NCBI GenBank assembly: GCA_002839805.1
Contig: PGYT01000014.1
Coordinates: 5,208 to 56,622 of the forward strand
Source of the DNA: Ignavibacteriae bacterium HGW-Ignavibacteriae-2
Lineage (GTDB): Bacteria > Bacteroidota > Ignavibacteria > Ignavibacteriales > Melioribacteraceae
Length of the DNA: 51,415 nt
Reading direction: 5' to 3'
Below are positions 1 to 8,381 of the stretch, piece after piece; the first letter of the stretch is position 1, and the number at the start of each line of letters is the position of its first letter. Position numbers and translations under genes: made by a program. The notes below the pieces were generated by a model that saw only the letters and a program-made list of their open reading frames with translations, was not told where the DNA came from and did not search any database.

Positions 1-834
1 TGCTTTCCTATTAAAAATAAAAACGAAGATATTGTTGGTGTATTGCAACTGCTAAATAATGCGAACGGTAAATTTACCCTTCTTGATGAGGAATTTTTAG
101 AATCACTTTCAATACATGCTGCCCTAGCATTACAAAACGCGGAACTCGTTGAACAGTTGTTAACTACAGAAAGAATTTCGTCACTTGGGAAAATGGCTAA
201 TTTTTTGATGCAGGATATTAAAAAACCCATTCTTGTTAGTAAAAGATACGCGGAACATCTTAAAACTAAAATCACTCAGGACGACACAACTCGTGTAGTT
301 GATATGCTTCTCGACCAACTAAATCATATTGTAGATTTAGTGCAGGCGACATCAAGTTATTCGGAAGGGCAAATTGTTCTGCGTAGTTTGATAACAAAAT
401 TAAACGGGACGCTTGACGATTTTGTAACACGTATTAATTCATTGGCCCGAACAAATAATTGCGAAATTAAAAAAGAATACGATAAGGATGTAAACGTTAA
501 ACTTTCCGAAAAACAATTTTATCAGTGTTTTCAGCATATTGTAAAAAATGCCTGCGACGCTATGCCTGAAGGTGGAACAATATATCTGTCAACAAAATAT
601 GACAACGATAAAGTTCATATCACTATTAAAGATACAGGATTAGGAATCCCTGAAAGTCTGCATGAAAAAATCTTTGAACCGTTTATGTCTCATGGAAAAA
701 AGGAAGCAACTGGTCTAGGGTTATCGATCACTAAAAAAATTATTGAAGAACATGGCGGGACAATAAAAGTGGAAAGTGTAATAGGCGAGGGCGCTTCTTT
801 TATTATCAGCTTCCCTGTTATTCACACAGTTTAG
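1..834 (+). CDS. GAF-domain histidine-kinase-like protein, 5' end outside window
   Basis: The frame is open from base 1, so the start lies upstream; 277 residues are visible. The first 45 or so look like the end of a GAF domain (VGVLQLLNN, then a helix leading into the dimerisation region). The C-terminal half is a HATPase_c domain with N-box HIVKNACDAMPEGG, G1 box DTGLGIPE and G2 box ATGLGLSITKKIIEEHGG. The H-box region reads SLGKMANFLMQDIKKPI, where a kinase would have His before the DI; here it is Gln (codon 211-213). ATP binding therefore looks intact, but the usual phosphoacceptor is missing. Possible roles are a pseudokinase, an ATP-binding signalling partner or an anti-sigma-type switch. 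It lies 22 bp before miaA on the same strand, which may only reflect dense packing. Confidence 0.85.
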   Translation, partial: CFPIKNKNEDIVGVLQLLNNANGKFTLLDEEFLESLSIHAALALQNAELVEQLLTTERISSLGKMANFLMQDIKKPILVSKRYAEHLKTKITQDDTTRVVDMLLDQLNHIVDLVQATSSYSEGQIVLRSLITKLNGTLDDFVTRINSLARTNNCEIKKEYDKDVNVKLSEKQFYQCFQHIVKNACDAMPEGGTIYLSTKYDNDKVHITIKDTGLGIPESLHEKIFEPFMSHGKKEATGLGLSITKKIIEEHGGTIKVESVIGEGASFIISFPVIHTV

Positions 835-856
835 TTCGAACATTTCCGAATAAAAC

Positions 857-1759
857 ATGTCTGAAAAACTGATTACCATTCTTGGCCCCACGGCAGTTGG
901 CAAAACAAAATTTGCGGTTGATCTTGCCGAAAAATTTAACGGAGAAATTATTTCTGCCGATAGCAGGCAAGTCTATAAGCATATGAACATAGGTACTGGT
1001 AAAGATCTTAAGGATTATCATACAACAATTGGGATTGTAAATTATCATCTTATTGATATTCTCGAACCTTGGGAAGAGTTCGATCTTTATAAATTTCGAA
1101 AGGAATTTGTAAAAGTATTCAACGATATTCAGTCGAAAGGGAAAAATCCTTTTCTTGTTGGAGGATCGGGAATGTATATCAGTTCTGTGATTCAGAATTA
1201 TAATATCCCTCCTGTTGATTTTAATTCTACAAGATATAAAGAACTATATGAATTAGAAGAGTCGGAACTGAGAAAAATATTATTAATACTTAAACCGGAA
1301 CAGCATAACGTTACAGATTTAATTAGAAAAGAAAGACTAATAAAAGCTATTCTTGTTGCCGAACAGTCCGGCCAGAAAATGCCCCAGCCCGATTTAGTTT
1401 CATTAAATATTGGAATTTTACAGAGCAGGGATTTGATAAAAAAAAATATAACAACACGACTTAAAATAAGATTAGATGAGGGAATGATTGATGAAGTACG
1501 TAATCTGTTAAAAATAGGTGTCACATTTGAAAAACTTAAATTCTTTGGTTTGGAATATAAATTTATAGGCATGTATTTAAATAAAGAGTTGAATTATAAC
1601 GATATGTACCAGCAATTAAACAGTGCGATTCATCAGTTTGCCAAAAGACAAATGACATGGTTTCGTAAAATGGAAAAAGAAGGTGTAACTATTTACTGGG
1701 TATCGCCCGGCGATAAAAGTTATGCGTCCGAATTAATTTCAAAATTTATAAATGGATAA
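857..1759 (+). CDS. miaA: tRNA dimethylallyltransferase MiaA
   Basis: This enzyme transfers a dimethylallyl group to N6 of A37 in tRNAs that read codons starting with U. The 300-aa length is normal for the family. The P-loop GPTAVGKT is at residues 10-17. The substrate-binding segment ISADSRQVYKHMNIGTGK follows at about 32-49, then FLVGGSGMYI near 100, and the family hallmark KRQMTWFRK lies near the C-terminus. The ATG is the first in frame after the previous gene. The 3' end overlaps the next gene by 8 bp, suggesting translational coupling to the glycosyltransferase. Confidence 0.95.
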   Translation: MSEKLITILGPTAVGKTKFAVDLAEKFNGEIISADSRQVYKHMNIGTGKDLKDYHTTIGIVNYHLIDILEPWEEFDLYKFRKEFVKVFNDIQSKGKNPFLVGGSGMYISSVIQNYNIPPVDFNSTRYKELYELEESELRKILLILKPEQHNVTDLIRKERLIKAILVAEQSGQKMPQPDLVSLNIGILQSRDLIKKNITTRLKIRLDEGMIDEVRNLLKIGVTFEKLKFFGLEYKFIGMYLNKELNYNDMYQQLNSAIHQFAKRQMTWFRKMEKEGVTIYWVSPGDKSYASELISKFING

Positions 1760-3095
1760 GATGAATATTCCTACTGCAGTTCAAAAATATTTAAATAAAT
1801 TTGCCGATAATAATCATGTTCTGGAAACATCTTCAGAGAAATATTTTAATAATATTATTGTTATTCCCGCTATTGCAGAATATGAGAATATTCAAGTACT
1901 GTTAAAATCGTTTCTTTCTGGCAGTTCAAAACATTTTAATTACACTTTGATTTGTTTTGTTGTCAATAATACAGCAGGTGTTTCACCCGAGATTCTACAT
2001 GCGAATTATGAAACATTAGAATTTCTCCGCGAATTAATATTTAACAGATCACCTGATAAATACAATGACTTGAAAATGGAAATAAACAGCAGTGGATTAA
2101 ATATAGGTCTGGTTGATACCTCATCACCTAATAATGTATTGGACGAAAAAAATGGAGGGGTCGGATTGGCTCGTAAAACAGGTATGGATCTGGCTTTGCA
2201 TTATTTCGATTATAATAATCAATATAAAAAACTTTTGATATGTCTGGATGCCGATTGCAGAGTAGATTCGGATTATCTTGATGTTATAATAGAAGAGATG
2301 AATTCTTTAAATGCTCACGCGGGTTATGTAAAATTTGAGCATAATTGGGATGGACTTGATGAAAACGCCGAGGCAATTGTCTGTTACGAAATATTTCTAA
2401 GGTACTATGTTCTTGGTTTGATGTTCGCAAATTCTCCATATGCGTTCCATACAATAGGTTCCACAATGATTTGCGATCATGAGGCGTACATAAAAGTTCA
2501 AGGCATGAATAAACGAAAAGCCGCTGAGGATTTTTATTTTATGGAAAAACTTGCCAAACATTATCCTATTTACAAAATAGATAATACATGCATTTACCCC
2601 TCTGGTAGAGGGTCATGGCGAGTTCCTTTTGGTACGGGGCAAAGAGTAAACAGATTTATATCCAAAATGCAGGATGAATACCAATTATATTCTCCAAAAT
2701 CCTTCGAGTTGCTTAAAAAATGGAATGATTTTTTCTTTAGTGATTCCGCAAAAACGGTTGAAGAAATTTATATTAAAGCTGAAGAAATTCATCCCGTATT
2801 GAAAGAATTTTTAGCGCTTAACTCATTTGAAAAAGATTGGAAAAATATTGTCTCAAATTCAAAATCTATTGATCAATTACGTCAGCAGAAAAAATTGTGG
2901 TTCGACGGCTTCAGAACTCTGAAACTTATACATTTATTTCGGGACAAAGTATTTGAAAATGTTCATATGTTCGACGCATTAGACATTATTTTAGAATTGA
3001 TAGGAGAGGAAAAAAAAATTACAAGACAAATAAAAATTATTCCTGATATACCTACGCAATTAGAGTACTTAAAGCTATTACGACACTACGCATAG
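1752..3095 (+). CDS. Family 2-like glycosyltransferase
   Basis: The 447-aa protein has a GT-A style N-terminal half: a beta strand with IIVIPAIAEYENIQVLL near residue 35, a second strand with FVVNN, the segment GGVGLARKTGMDLAL, and a DxD-type metal site in LLICLDADCRVDSDYL at about residue 160. Later AAEDFYFMEKLAK resembles the catalytic-base region (ED) of GT2 enzymes. No membrane segments are evident, so it is probably cytoplasmic. The acceptor and sugar donor cannot be read from the sequence. The start overlaps the end of miaA; a second ATG nine bases downstream is equally possible. The C-terminal 130 residues are charged and unassigned. Confidence 0.75.
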   Translation: MDKMNIPTAVQKYLNKFADNNHVLETSSEKYFNNIIVIPAIAEYENIQVLLKSFLSGSSKHFNYTLICFVVNNTAGVSPEILHANYETLEFLRELIFNRSPDKYNDLKMEINSSGLNIGLVDTSSPNNVLDEKNGGVGLARKTGMDLALHYFDYNNQYKKLLICLDADCRVDSDYLDVIIEEMNSLNAHAGYVKFEHNWDGLDENAEAIVCYEIFLRYYVLGLMFANSPYAFHTIGSTMICDHEAYIKVQGMNKRKAAEDFYFMEKLAKHYPIYKIDNTCIYPSGRGSWRVPFGTGQRVNRFISKMQDEYQLYSPKSFELLKKWNDFFFSDSAKTVEEIYIKAEEIHPVLKEFLALNSFEKDWKNIVSNSKSIDQLRQQKKLWFDGFRTLKLIHLFRDKVFENVHMFDALDIILELIGEEKKITRQIKIIPDIPTQLEYLKLLRHYA

Positions 3096-3160
3096 GAATA
3101 GACGCTTAGTTTTTGCGTATTTACTTTCCTATATTTACAACTCGAAATAATGAGGATACG

Positions 3161-4231
3161 ATGGATATTGTTGGCAAACTAAAAGAAATAAGAGAAAAAT
3201 ATAACCGAATTCATGAAGAACTTTCTGATCCCGAAATCATGTCTCATCAGGATAAACTTATCAAGTTAAGTAAAGAACGCAGCGAATTACAGGAAATAGT
3301 TGATAGTTATGATCTTTATATAAAAGTTCAGAAAAATATAGACGGAAATAACGAAATAATTAGCTCTTCAAACGATAAAGAGCTTATTGAACTTGCAGAA
3401 ATTGAACTTGATGATTTATTGCAGCAAAGAGAAGAAATTGAAGAAAATATTAAAGTAATGCTAATACCAAAAGATCCGGATGATAATAAAGATGTGATTT
3501 TGGAAGTAAGAGCGGGTACAGGGGGCGAAGAAGCCGGACTTTTTGCGGGAGATTTGTTTAGAATGTATACTCGTTTTGCTGAGCTTAAAGGGTGGAAAGT
3601 TGAATTACTCGACATTAACGAAGCTTCTATGGGCGGAATAAAAGAAGCGGTTTTAAATCTCCGTGGAAATGATGTTTATGGTGATCTGAAATTTGAAAGC
3701 GGTGTCCACAGAGTTCAGCGTGTTCCCGCCACAGAAGCCAGCGGTCGCGTACATACATCAGCCGCATCCGTTGTAGTTTTACCTGAAGTGGAGGATGTGG
3801 AAGTAGAAATCGATCAAAATGACTTAAGAATAGACGTCTATAGAAGCGGCGGCGCTGGTGGACAGAATGTTAACAAAGTAGAAACCGCAATTCGAATAAC
3901 GCATATTCCTACCGGTCTTGTAGTTCAATGCCAGGACGAAAGATCTCAGCTAAAAAACAGGCAAAAAGCTATGAAGGTTTTGAAATCACGACTTTTTGAT
4001 ATTAAAAGGCAGGAACAAAATAATGTTGTGGCCGCACAAAGAAAATTGATGGTAAAAAGTGGTGATAGAAGTGACAAAATACGAACTTATAATTTCCCTC
4101 AAAATCGAGTAACAGACCACAGAATAGGTCTTACGCTTTATAACCTATCAAATATAATAGAGGGCGATTTATTTGAATTAGTTGAAAAACTGAAAATTGC
4201 CGATACAACGGAGAGATTAAAAGCCAGCTAG
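3161..4231 (+). CDS. prfA: Peptide chain release factor 1
   Basis: RF1 releases the nascent peptide at UAA and UAG codons. The catalytic motif GGAGGQNVNKVETAIR is present, and the codon-recognition tripeptide is PAT (in RVPATEASGRVHTS), the PxT form that marks RF1 rather than RF2. The frame extends upstream to 3113, but the ATG at 3161 is preferred: it is preceded by TGAGGA, gives a 356-aa protein of normal RF1 length and begins with the expected family N-terminus. The methyltransferase gene prmC, often next to prfA, is absent; a small membrane-protein gene converges and overlaps the stop by four bases. Confidence 0.95.
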   Translation: MDIVGKLKEIREKYNRIHEELSDPEIMSHQDKLIKLSKERSELQEIVDSYDLYIKVQKNIDGNNEIISSSNDKELIELAEIELDDLLQQREEIEENIKVMLIPKDPDDNKDVILEVRAGTGGEEAGLFAGDLFRMYTRFAELKGWKVELLDINEASMGGIKEAVLNLRGNDVYGDLKFESGVHRVQRVPATEASGRVHTSAASVVVLPEVEDVEVEIDQNDLRIDVYRSGGAGGQNVNKVETAIRITHIPTGLVVQCQDERSQLKNRQKAMKVLKSRLFDIKRQEQNNVVAAQRKLMVKSGDRSDKIRTYNFPQNRVTDHRIGLTLYNLSNIIEGDLFELVEKLKIADTTERLKAS

Positions 4232-4506
4232 AATTCATTTTGTTTAAAGTTTTCCAAAAATTTAATTATTGCAACTAATACAAATCCGATTGCCGATAAT
4301 GTAACATCGTCGGCATCCACTGTAAAAAAACTATAAGTTCCGATCCAATAACTAAAAAGTTTTGTAGCAATTAGAATTGAAAAAAATGCCGCAAAACCAA
4401 ATAATCCGGACCTAAATGGATTTATTACATAATTTTTTAGGAAAACCAGAACTATTGGTTTTCCCTCCGATTTTTCATCCGATCTTTCCAAAACAATGTT
4501 TTTCAT
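4228..4506 (-). CDS. Small two-helix membrane protein, unknown function
   Basis: The 92-aa protein has two hydrophobic stretches (about residues 30-50, containing GLFGFAAFFSILIATKLF, and 65-85, containing LSAIGFVLVAIIKFL) with charged ends, predicting two membrane helices. The frame can be extended to 4533, but the ATG at 4506 has a GAGGG Shine-Dalgarno sequence at good spacing and is preferred. Its 3' end overlaps the end of prfA in convergent orientation. I do not recognise the family. The protein is too short for more than a scaffold or helper role to be guessed. Confidence 0.65.
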   Translation of the reverse strand: MKNIVLERSDEKSEGKPIVLVFLKNYVINPFRSGLFGFAAFFSILIATKLFSYWIGTYSFFTVDADDVTLSAIGFVLVAIIKFLENFKQNEF

Positions 4507-4778
4507 GGTATCCCTCAAATTACTTTTCCCCATATAAAGTATATACTACAACTCTAAAAGTAGTAGTATTGCTTTTTTTTAATATTATTGTAATGTGCCC
4601 TTTACGAGGAGTTTTTCTCTATAACAACTTCAATATAAGAGAATTAATACACTTCGTCAATCAAAATCGAAAATAAAATTAGACAATTAGTGTTATTATG
4701 TTTTTTATCACATTTTATCACTAATATTTGTACCGATTATTCTATAATTAATTAAAAATCTCTTGGTAAGGACAATTA

Positions 4779-6623
4779 ATGAAACTTCAACTGCTTGTTT
4801 TTTTCATAGTATATTTTATGATCAACATATTAATTTTTTCTCAGATTAAATTTTCGGACAATTTTGAAAGTGGAAATATTGAATCTATAACGACTACTGA
4901 TTCTGTTAAATATTATGTTACAACAAAAAGTGATGTCGGGGGCAGATGGTTTTATTTTAAAATTAGCGGTGTGAAGAATAAGTATATTTATGTTAAAATT
5001 AACAATAGCGACGCTAACAGGCCCGTGTATTCTTACGACAATGTAAATTTTGAGAGATTCACGTCCGAAGAAAGCCCATCACTAAATGTATTTCAAAAAA
5101 CATTTTCCAATGACTCCGTTTTTATAGCGTATTATAACCCTTATACTTTCTCCTATCTGCAGGACAGAATAGAAGAATGGGGGATTAATCCTTCTGTAAA
5201 AATCGATACTCTCGGATTTTCACCCAATAACTTTCCTATGCAGCAAATAACGATAACAGATTTTTCAGTTCCCGATGATAATAAATACTCAGTATGGATT
5301 CACGCCCGAACGCATCCCGGTGAAACTCCAAGTTCTTTTCAATTCGACGGCCTTGTACAGAAATTAATTGAAAATGATGACGTAATTGATTATTACAGGA
5401 AAAATATAATTTTTTATCTGATCCCATTTAATAATCCCGAAGGAGTTTATTATGGCAGATCAAGAACAAATTATTATAATGTTGATCAGGAAAGAGAGTG
5501 GAATAAGACTCCCGAACAGACCGCGAGTGAAGTTCAAATTCTTAAAACAAGATTAAAAGAAATATGTGATCAAAAACCAGTTGATGTTTTTCTTAATTTA
5601 CATTCGCAATCATCTCCATATTGTACGTTTTGGATTCATACACCGGGAAGTACTTCCGATTATTTCTACAGAAGGGAATACCAGTTTTCTAACCTTAATA
5701 TTTCAGATAACCCCTATTTTCAATTTGGTGATTACAGTGAATCGAATCTAGCAAGCCATTTCCCTGAGGGATGGCTCTGGGCTAATTACGGCGAGAAAAC
5801 AATGGCATTGACTTACGAAACTCCTTACGATCATTATTCCAACGGGGAATGGGTTACAAACGAAAACTTATACGAACTGGGTTACAGAACTATTTATTCA
5901 ATTGGTGAGTACCTTGAACTGTCGCCGACTAAACATCAAATACTGGATAATACTTATGCTTATATAGAAGGAGAGTGGAATAATAACAAAACAGGATTGG
6001 AATTTTATAGTGATGATTTTCTCGTTAATTCTACAGGTTCAGGTTCAGTTGAATTTACTTCAGAAGCATTGCCGGCCGGGAAATATGATGTTTATGCGTG
6101 GTGGCCAACTTCATCCGCTAATTCATACAAAACTCAATTCGAATTAATAACTGGTTTCGATTCGCACATAATTGAAAAAACACAAAAGACCAATGGCGGC
6201 CAGTGGAATTTTCTTAAAGATTTAGAGGTAAAAGATGGGATGGATTTATCAGTTAAAATAAATTCGGACAAATCCGGCTTGGTTGCAGCAGATGCTATTC
6301 GAATAATATACAGGGGACCTCTAACAACAATTGATGAAAGAAATATCGCAGAAAGTTTTTATCTATATCAAAACTACCCGAATCCTTTTAATCCCTCGAC
6401 GACAATAAGATTCGAGTTGAAAGAATCGCAGAATGTAATATTAAATATATTTAATCCATTGGGGCAATTGGTGGAAACGCTTACTGACAGATATTTAAGC
6501 GCTGGTTCACACGAATTTATATTTAATGCAGCAGAGCATAAAGGATTAAGCAGCGGAGTTTACTATTATCAATTAACAACTGAATCTTATTCTCAAACGA
6601 AAGGCATGGTTTTGGTCAAATAG
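4779..6623 (+). CDS. Secreted M14 carboxypeptidase, cytosolic-carboxypeptidase-like, with T9SS sorting tail
   Basis: A zinc carboxypeptidase of 614 aa. An N-terminal signal peptide (about 1-21) is followed by a domain like that of cytosolic carboxypeptidases (NFESGNIESI, then GRWFYFKISG). Zinc ligands are H179 and E182 in HARTHPGE and H275 in LNLHSQSSP; the catalytic Glu is E347 in ALTYETPYD. Residues about 395-525 resemble a golvesin/Xly CBD-like beta domain (LPAGKYDVYAWWP, ending AADAIRIIY). The last 80 residues are a type IX secretion sorting domain (YLYQNYPNPFNPSTTIRFEL, ending KGMVLVK). It should therefore be exported and possibly attached to the cell surface. CCP-type enzymes usually remove glutamate residues; the substrate here is unknown. 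It stands alone, after a 245-bp AT-rich gap. Confidence 0.88.
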   Translation: MKLQLLVFFIVYFMINILIFSQIKFSDNFESGNIESITTTDSVKYYVTTKSDVGGRWFYFKISGVKNKYIYVKINNSDANRPVYSYDNVNFERFTSEESPSLNVFQKTFSNDSVFIAYYNPYTFSYLQDRIEEWGINPSVKIDTLGFSPNNFPMQQITITDFSVPDDNKYSVWIHARTHPGETPSSFQFDGLVQKLIENDDVIDYYRKNIIFYLIPFNNPEGVYYGRSRTNYYNVDQEREWNKTPEQTASEVQILKTRLKEICDQKPVDVFLNLHSQSSPYCTFWIHTPGSTSDYFYRREYQFSNLNISDNPYFQFGDYSESNLASHFPEGWLWANYGEKTMALTYETPYDHYSNGEWVTNENLYELGYRTIYSIGEYLELSPTKHQILDNTYAYIEGEWNNNKTGLEFYSDDFLVNSTGSGSVEFTSEALPAGKYDVYAWWPTSSANSYKTQFELITGFDSHIIEKTQKTNGGQWNFLKDLEVKDGMDLSVKINSDKSGLVAADAIRIIYRGPLTTIDERNIAESFYLYQNYPNPFNPSTTIRFELKESQNVILNIFNPLGQLVETLTDRYLSAGSHEFIFNAAEHKGLSSGVYYYQLTTESYSQTKGMVLVK

Positions 6624-6704
6624 GAATATGGAAGGTAGGATTTTTTTTGTTTTTCATTGATTTTAAAATCAAATAAAGAAAATAGAAAATGGCGTGCTTT
6701 AAAA

Positions 6705-6732
6705 AGTTGAGGCTACTAATTAGGCCTCTTTG
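6705..6732. terminator. Weak hairpin between convergent genes
   Basis: GAGGC at 6709-6713 pairs with GCCTC at 6724-6728. The minus-strand reading is followed by AACTTTTT, which would suit the end of the sirtuin operon; the plus-strand reading is followed only by TTT. The 5-bp stem is short, so this is a tentative call. Confidence 0.3.
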
Positions 6733-6833
6733 GGGTTAAGTGGAATAAAAATTATAAGTAAAAATACAGACTCAATTAGTTGCTGTAAAACATTTAAACT
6801 TCTTCATATTAAATAAAATATTGCAAATCGCAA

Positions 6834-7577
6834 TTAGATAAAAAGTTTAACCTGCTCAAGTATTTGGGGCATAATTTCCCCCGCTTTTCCGAATAGAGAA
6901 TAATCTACGGTGGAACTGATTTCCGTTGGTTCAATGTTAACTTCCACTAAAAATGAGCCGGCACGTTTGGCGCCCAGCGGTATATAAGCCGCCGGGTAAA
7001 CCACAGCAGAAGTTCCAACAACAAAACAAATATCACTGTTCTCGGCTTTTTGTTCCCCTTTCGCAAAAACATCCTGGGGTAAAAATTCTCCGAACCATAC
7101 AATATCCGGTCGTATAAGTCCCCCGCATTTATCACAATGCGGCACAGTTTTTCCGGTCATCTCAAATGTAGTATCGTCGAATCTTTCCAGGCAGTCTATA
7201 CAATAATTTTTTTCTATATTCCCGTGAAGTTCGAATACGTGTGTGCTTCCTGCACGGTGATGCAGGTTATCTACGTTTTGTGTTACAACGGTAACATCGT
7301 TATAATATTTTTCAAATTCAGCTATTGCTACGTGCGCCGGATTAGGACCGGTTTCGTTAATTATTGTTTTACGGTGCTGGTACCATTCCCAAACCATATC
7401 GGGATTTTTTAAGAAAGCGTTAAAATTGGCAAGTTCTTCAGGTTTCAATTTATTCCAAATGCCGTCTTTGCCGCGGAATGTGGGAATACCGCTTTCGGCA
7501 GATATTCCCGCTCCAGTAAAAAATACAATCGATTTGGCTTTTCTTAATTGATCTAAAAAATCATTATCGAACAACAT
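6834..7577 (-). CDS. cobB: NAD-dependent protein deacylase, sirtuin (CobB-like)
   Basis: Sirtuins remove acyl groups from lysines using NAD+. The 247-aa protein has GAGISAESGIPTFRG at residues 22-36, TQNVDNLHHRAGS at about 99-111, the catalytic His in ELHGN (H118) and a four-Cys zinc site (C126, C129, C148, C151). Y66 and R69 in WYQHRK match the Tyr-x-x-Arg pair found in E. coli CobB and SIRT5, which bind acidic acyl groups, so desuccinylase activity is plausible in addition to deacetylation. The ATG lies two bases after the TPR gene stop, so it is probably translated from the same message. Confidence 0.93.
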   Translation of the reverse strand: MLFDNDFLDQLRKAKSIVFFTGAGISAESGIPTFRGKDGIWNKLKPEELANFNAFLKNPDMVWEWYQHRKTIINETGPNPAHVAIAEFEKYYNDVTVVTQNVDNLHHRAGSTHVFELHGNIEKNYCIDCLERFDDTTFEMTGKTVPHCDKCGGLIRPDIVWFGEFLPQDVFAKGEQKAENSDICFVVGTSAVVYPAAYIPLGAKRAGSFLVEVNIEPTEISSTVDYSLFGKAGEIMPQILEQVKLFI

Positions 7578-7579
7578 AA

Positions 7580-8365
7580 TTATTCGTTTTCAATTTCTTT
7601 TAATAATTGTTTCGCTTCATCTTTTTTTACAGCGTCGTCTTCATCTTCAATAGCACATTTAAGAACGATATTCAAATTTTTGCGAGCTTCTTTGTAATTG
7701 TCATCAGCAATTAATGCCTTCGCGTAATCCAAGTGGAACATCACAAAATTAGCTTTTAATGCGATTGCCTTTTTAAAATGAACAAATGAGCTATCTAATT
7801 CAGCCCAACCGAGTCCCAAAACCGCTCTTGCGGGAGCCCATTTTTCACTTATCTTAGCGTGAGTCCGGGCTAATACATAATGAGCTATCGCCTGATTATC
7901 ATCACCACCGTTGCCAAGTTTAATAGCTTTTTCACAGTCATCTCGGACTGCGTTTACAACATCAGCCACTGAAAACACACCTTTGAAAAGAGCAATTCTG
8001 CCATTAACAATTGCACGACGTATATATGGAAGCGCCTGATTAGGAGCAAGTTGCACAGCCTTGTTAGAATAATCGTAAGCCAGCTGATATTTGGCAAGTT
8101 GTGCTTTTTCCTGATCACTTGTACTTGTTGGCATATGCTCGCCTATATCAACGTAAGCCCGGCTGATACGCCAGAGAATTTCCCAATTATCTGGATATTT
8201 AACATCAGCTTTTTTATATACTTCCAGAGCTTTTTCGTTTTTAAATTCTTTATAATACTTATCACCTTCCTCCAACATTGTTTTCATATCTTGAGCAACG
8301 ATCTGAAAAAACGGAAGGACAAGAAAGGCGAGTAAAACCAAGGGCATTGTTAATGTTTTTTTCAT
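7580..8365 (-). CDS. Exported TPR-repeat protein
   Basis: The 261-aa protein begins with a signal peptide (KK, then a hydrophobic run to QIVAQD). It then has tetratricopeptide-like helices, for example EEGDKYYKEFKNEKALEVYK, YDYSNKAVQLAPNQALPYI and HFKKAIALKANFVMFHLDYAKAL, so it is an all-helical binding scaffold in the periplasm or membrane-anchored. The frame extends to 8452, but the ATG at 8365 is chosen because AAGGA lies 8 bases upstream and the signal peptide starts there. It sits 16 bp after the YhaM-like gene and 2 bp before the sirtuin. The partner is unknown. Confidence 0.82.
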   Translation of the reverse strand: MKKTLTMPLVLLAFLVLPFFQIVAQDMKTMLEEGDKYYKEFKNEKALEVYKKADVKYPDNWEILWRISRAYVDIGEHMPTSTSDQEKAQLAKYQLAYDYSNKAVQLAPNQALPYIRRAIVNGRIALFKGVFSVADVVNAVRDDCEKAIKLGNGGDDNQAIAHYVLARTHAKISEKWAPARAVLGLGWAELDSSFVHFKKAIALKANFVMFHLDYAKALIADDNYKEARKNLNIVLKCAIEDEDDAVKKDEAKQLLKEIENE

Positions 8366-8381
8366 TGAGGGCATCCTTAAA

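Noticed and set aside
857-3095. miaA and glycosyltransferase overlap as a frameshift or fusion
   Set aside because: Both frames are intact and of normal length; the 8-bp overlap is an ordinary coupled start.
4541-4580. Inverted repeat ATACTAC/GTAGTAT with a T-run
   Set aside because: No plus-strand gene ends close by, and it lies where the promoter of the small minus-strand membrane protein should be; a terminator role is not supported.
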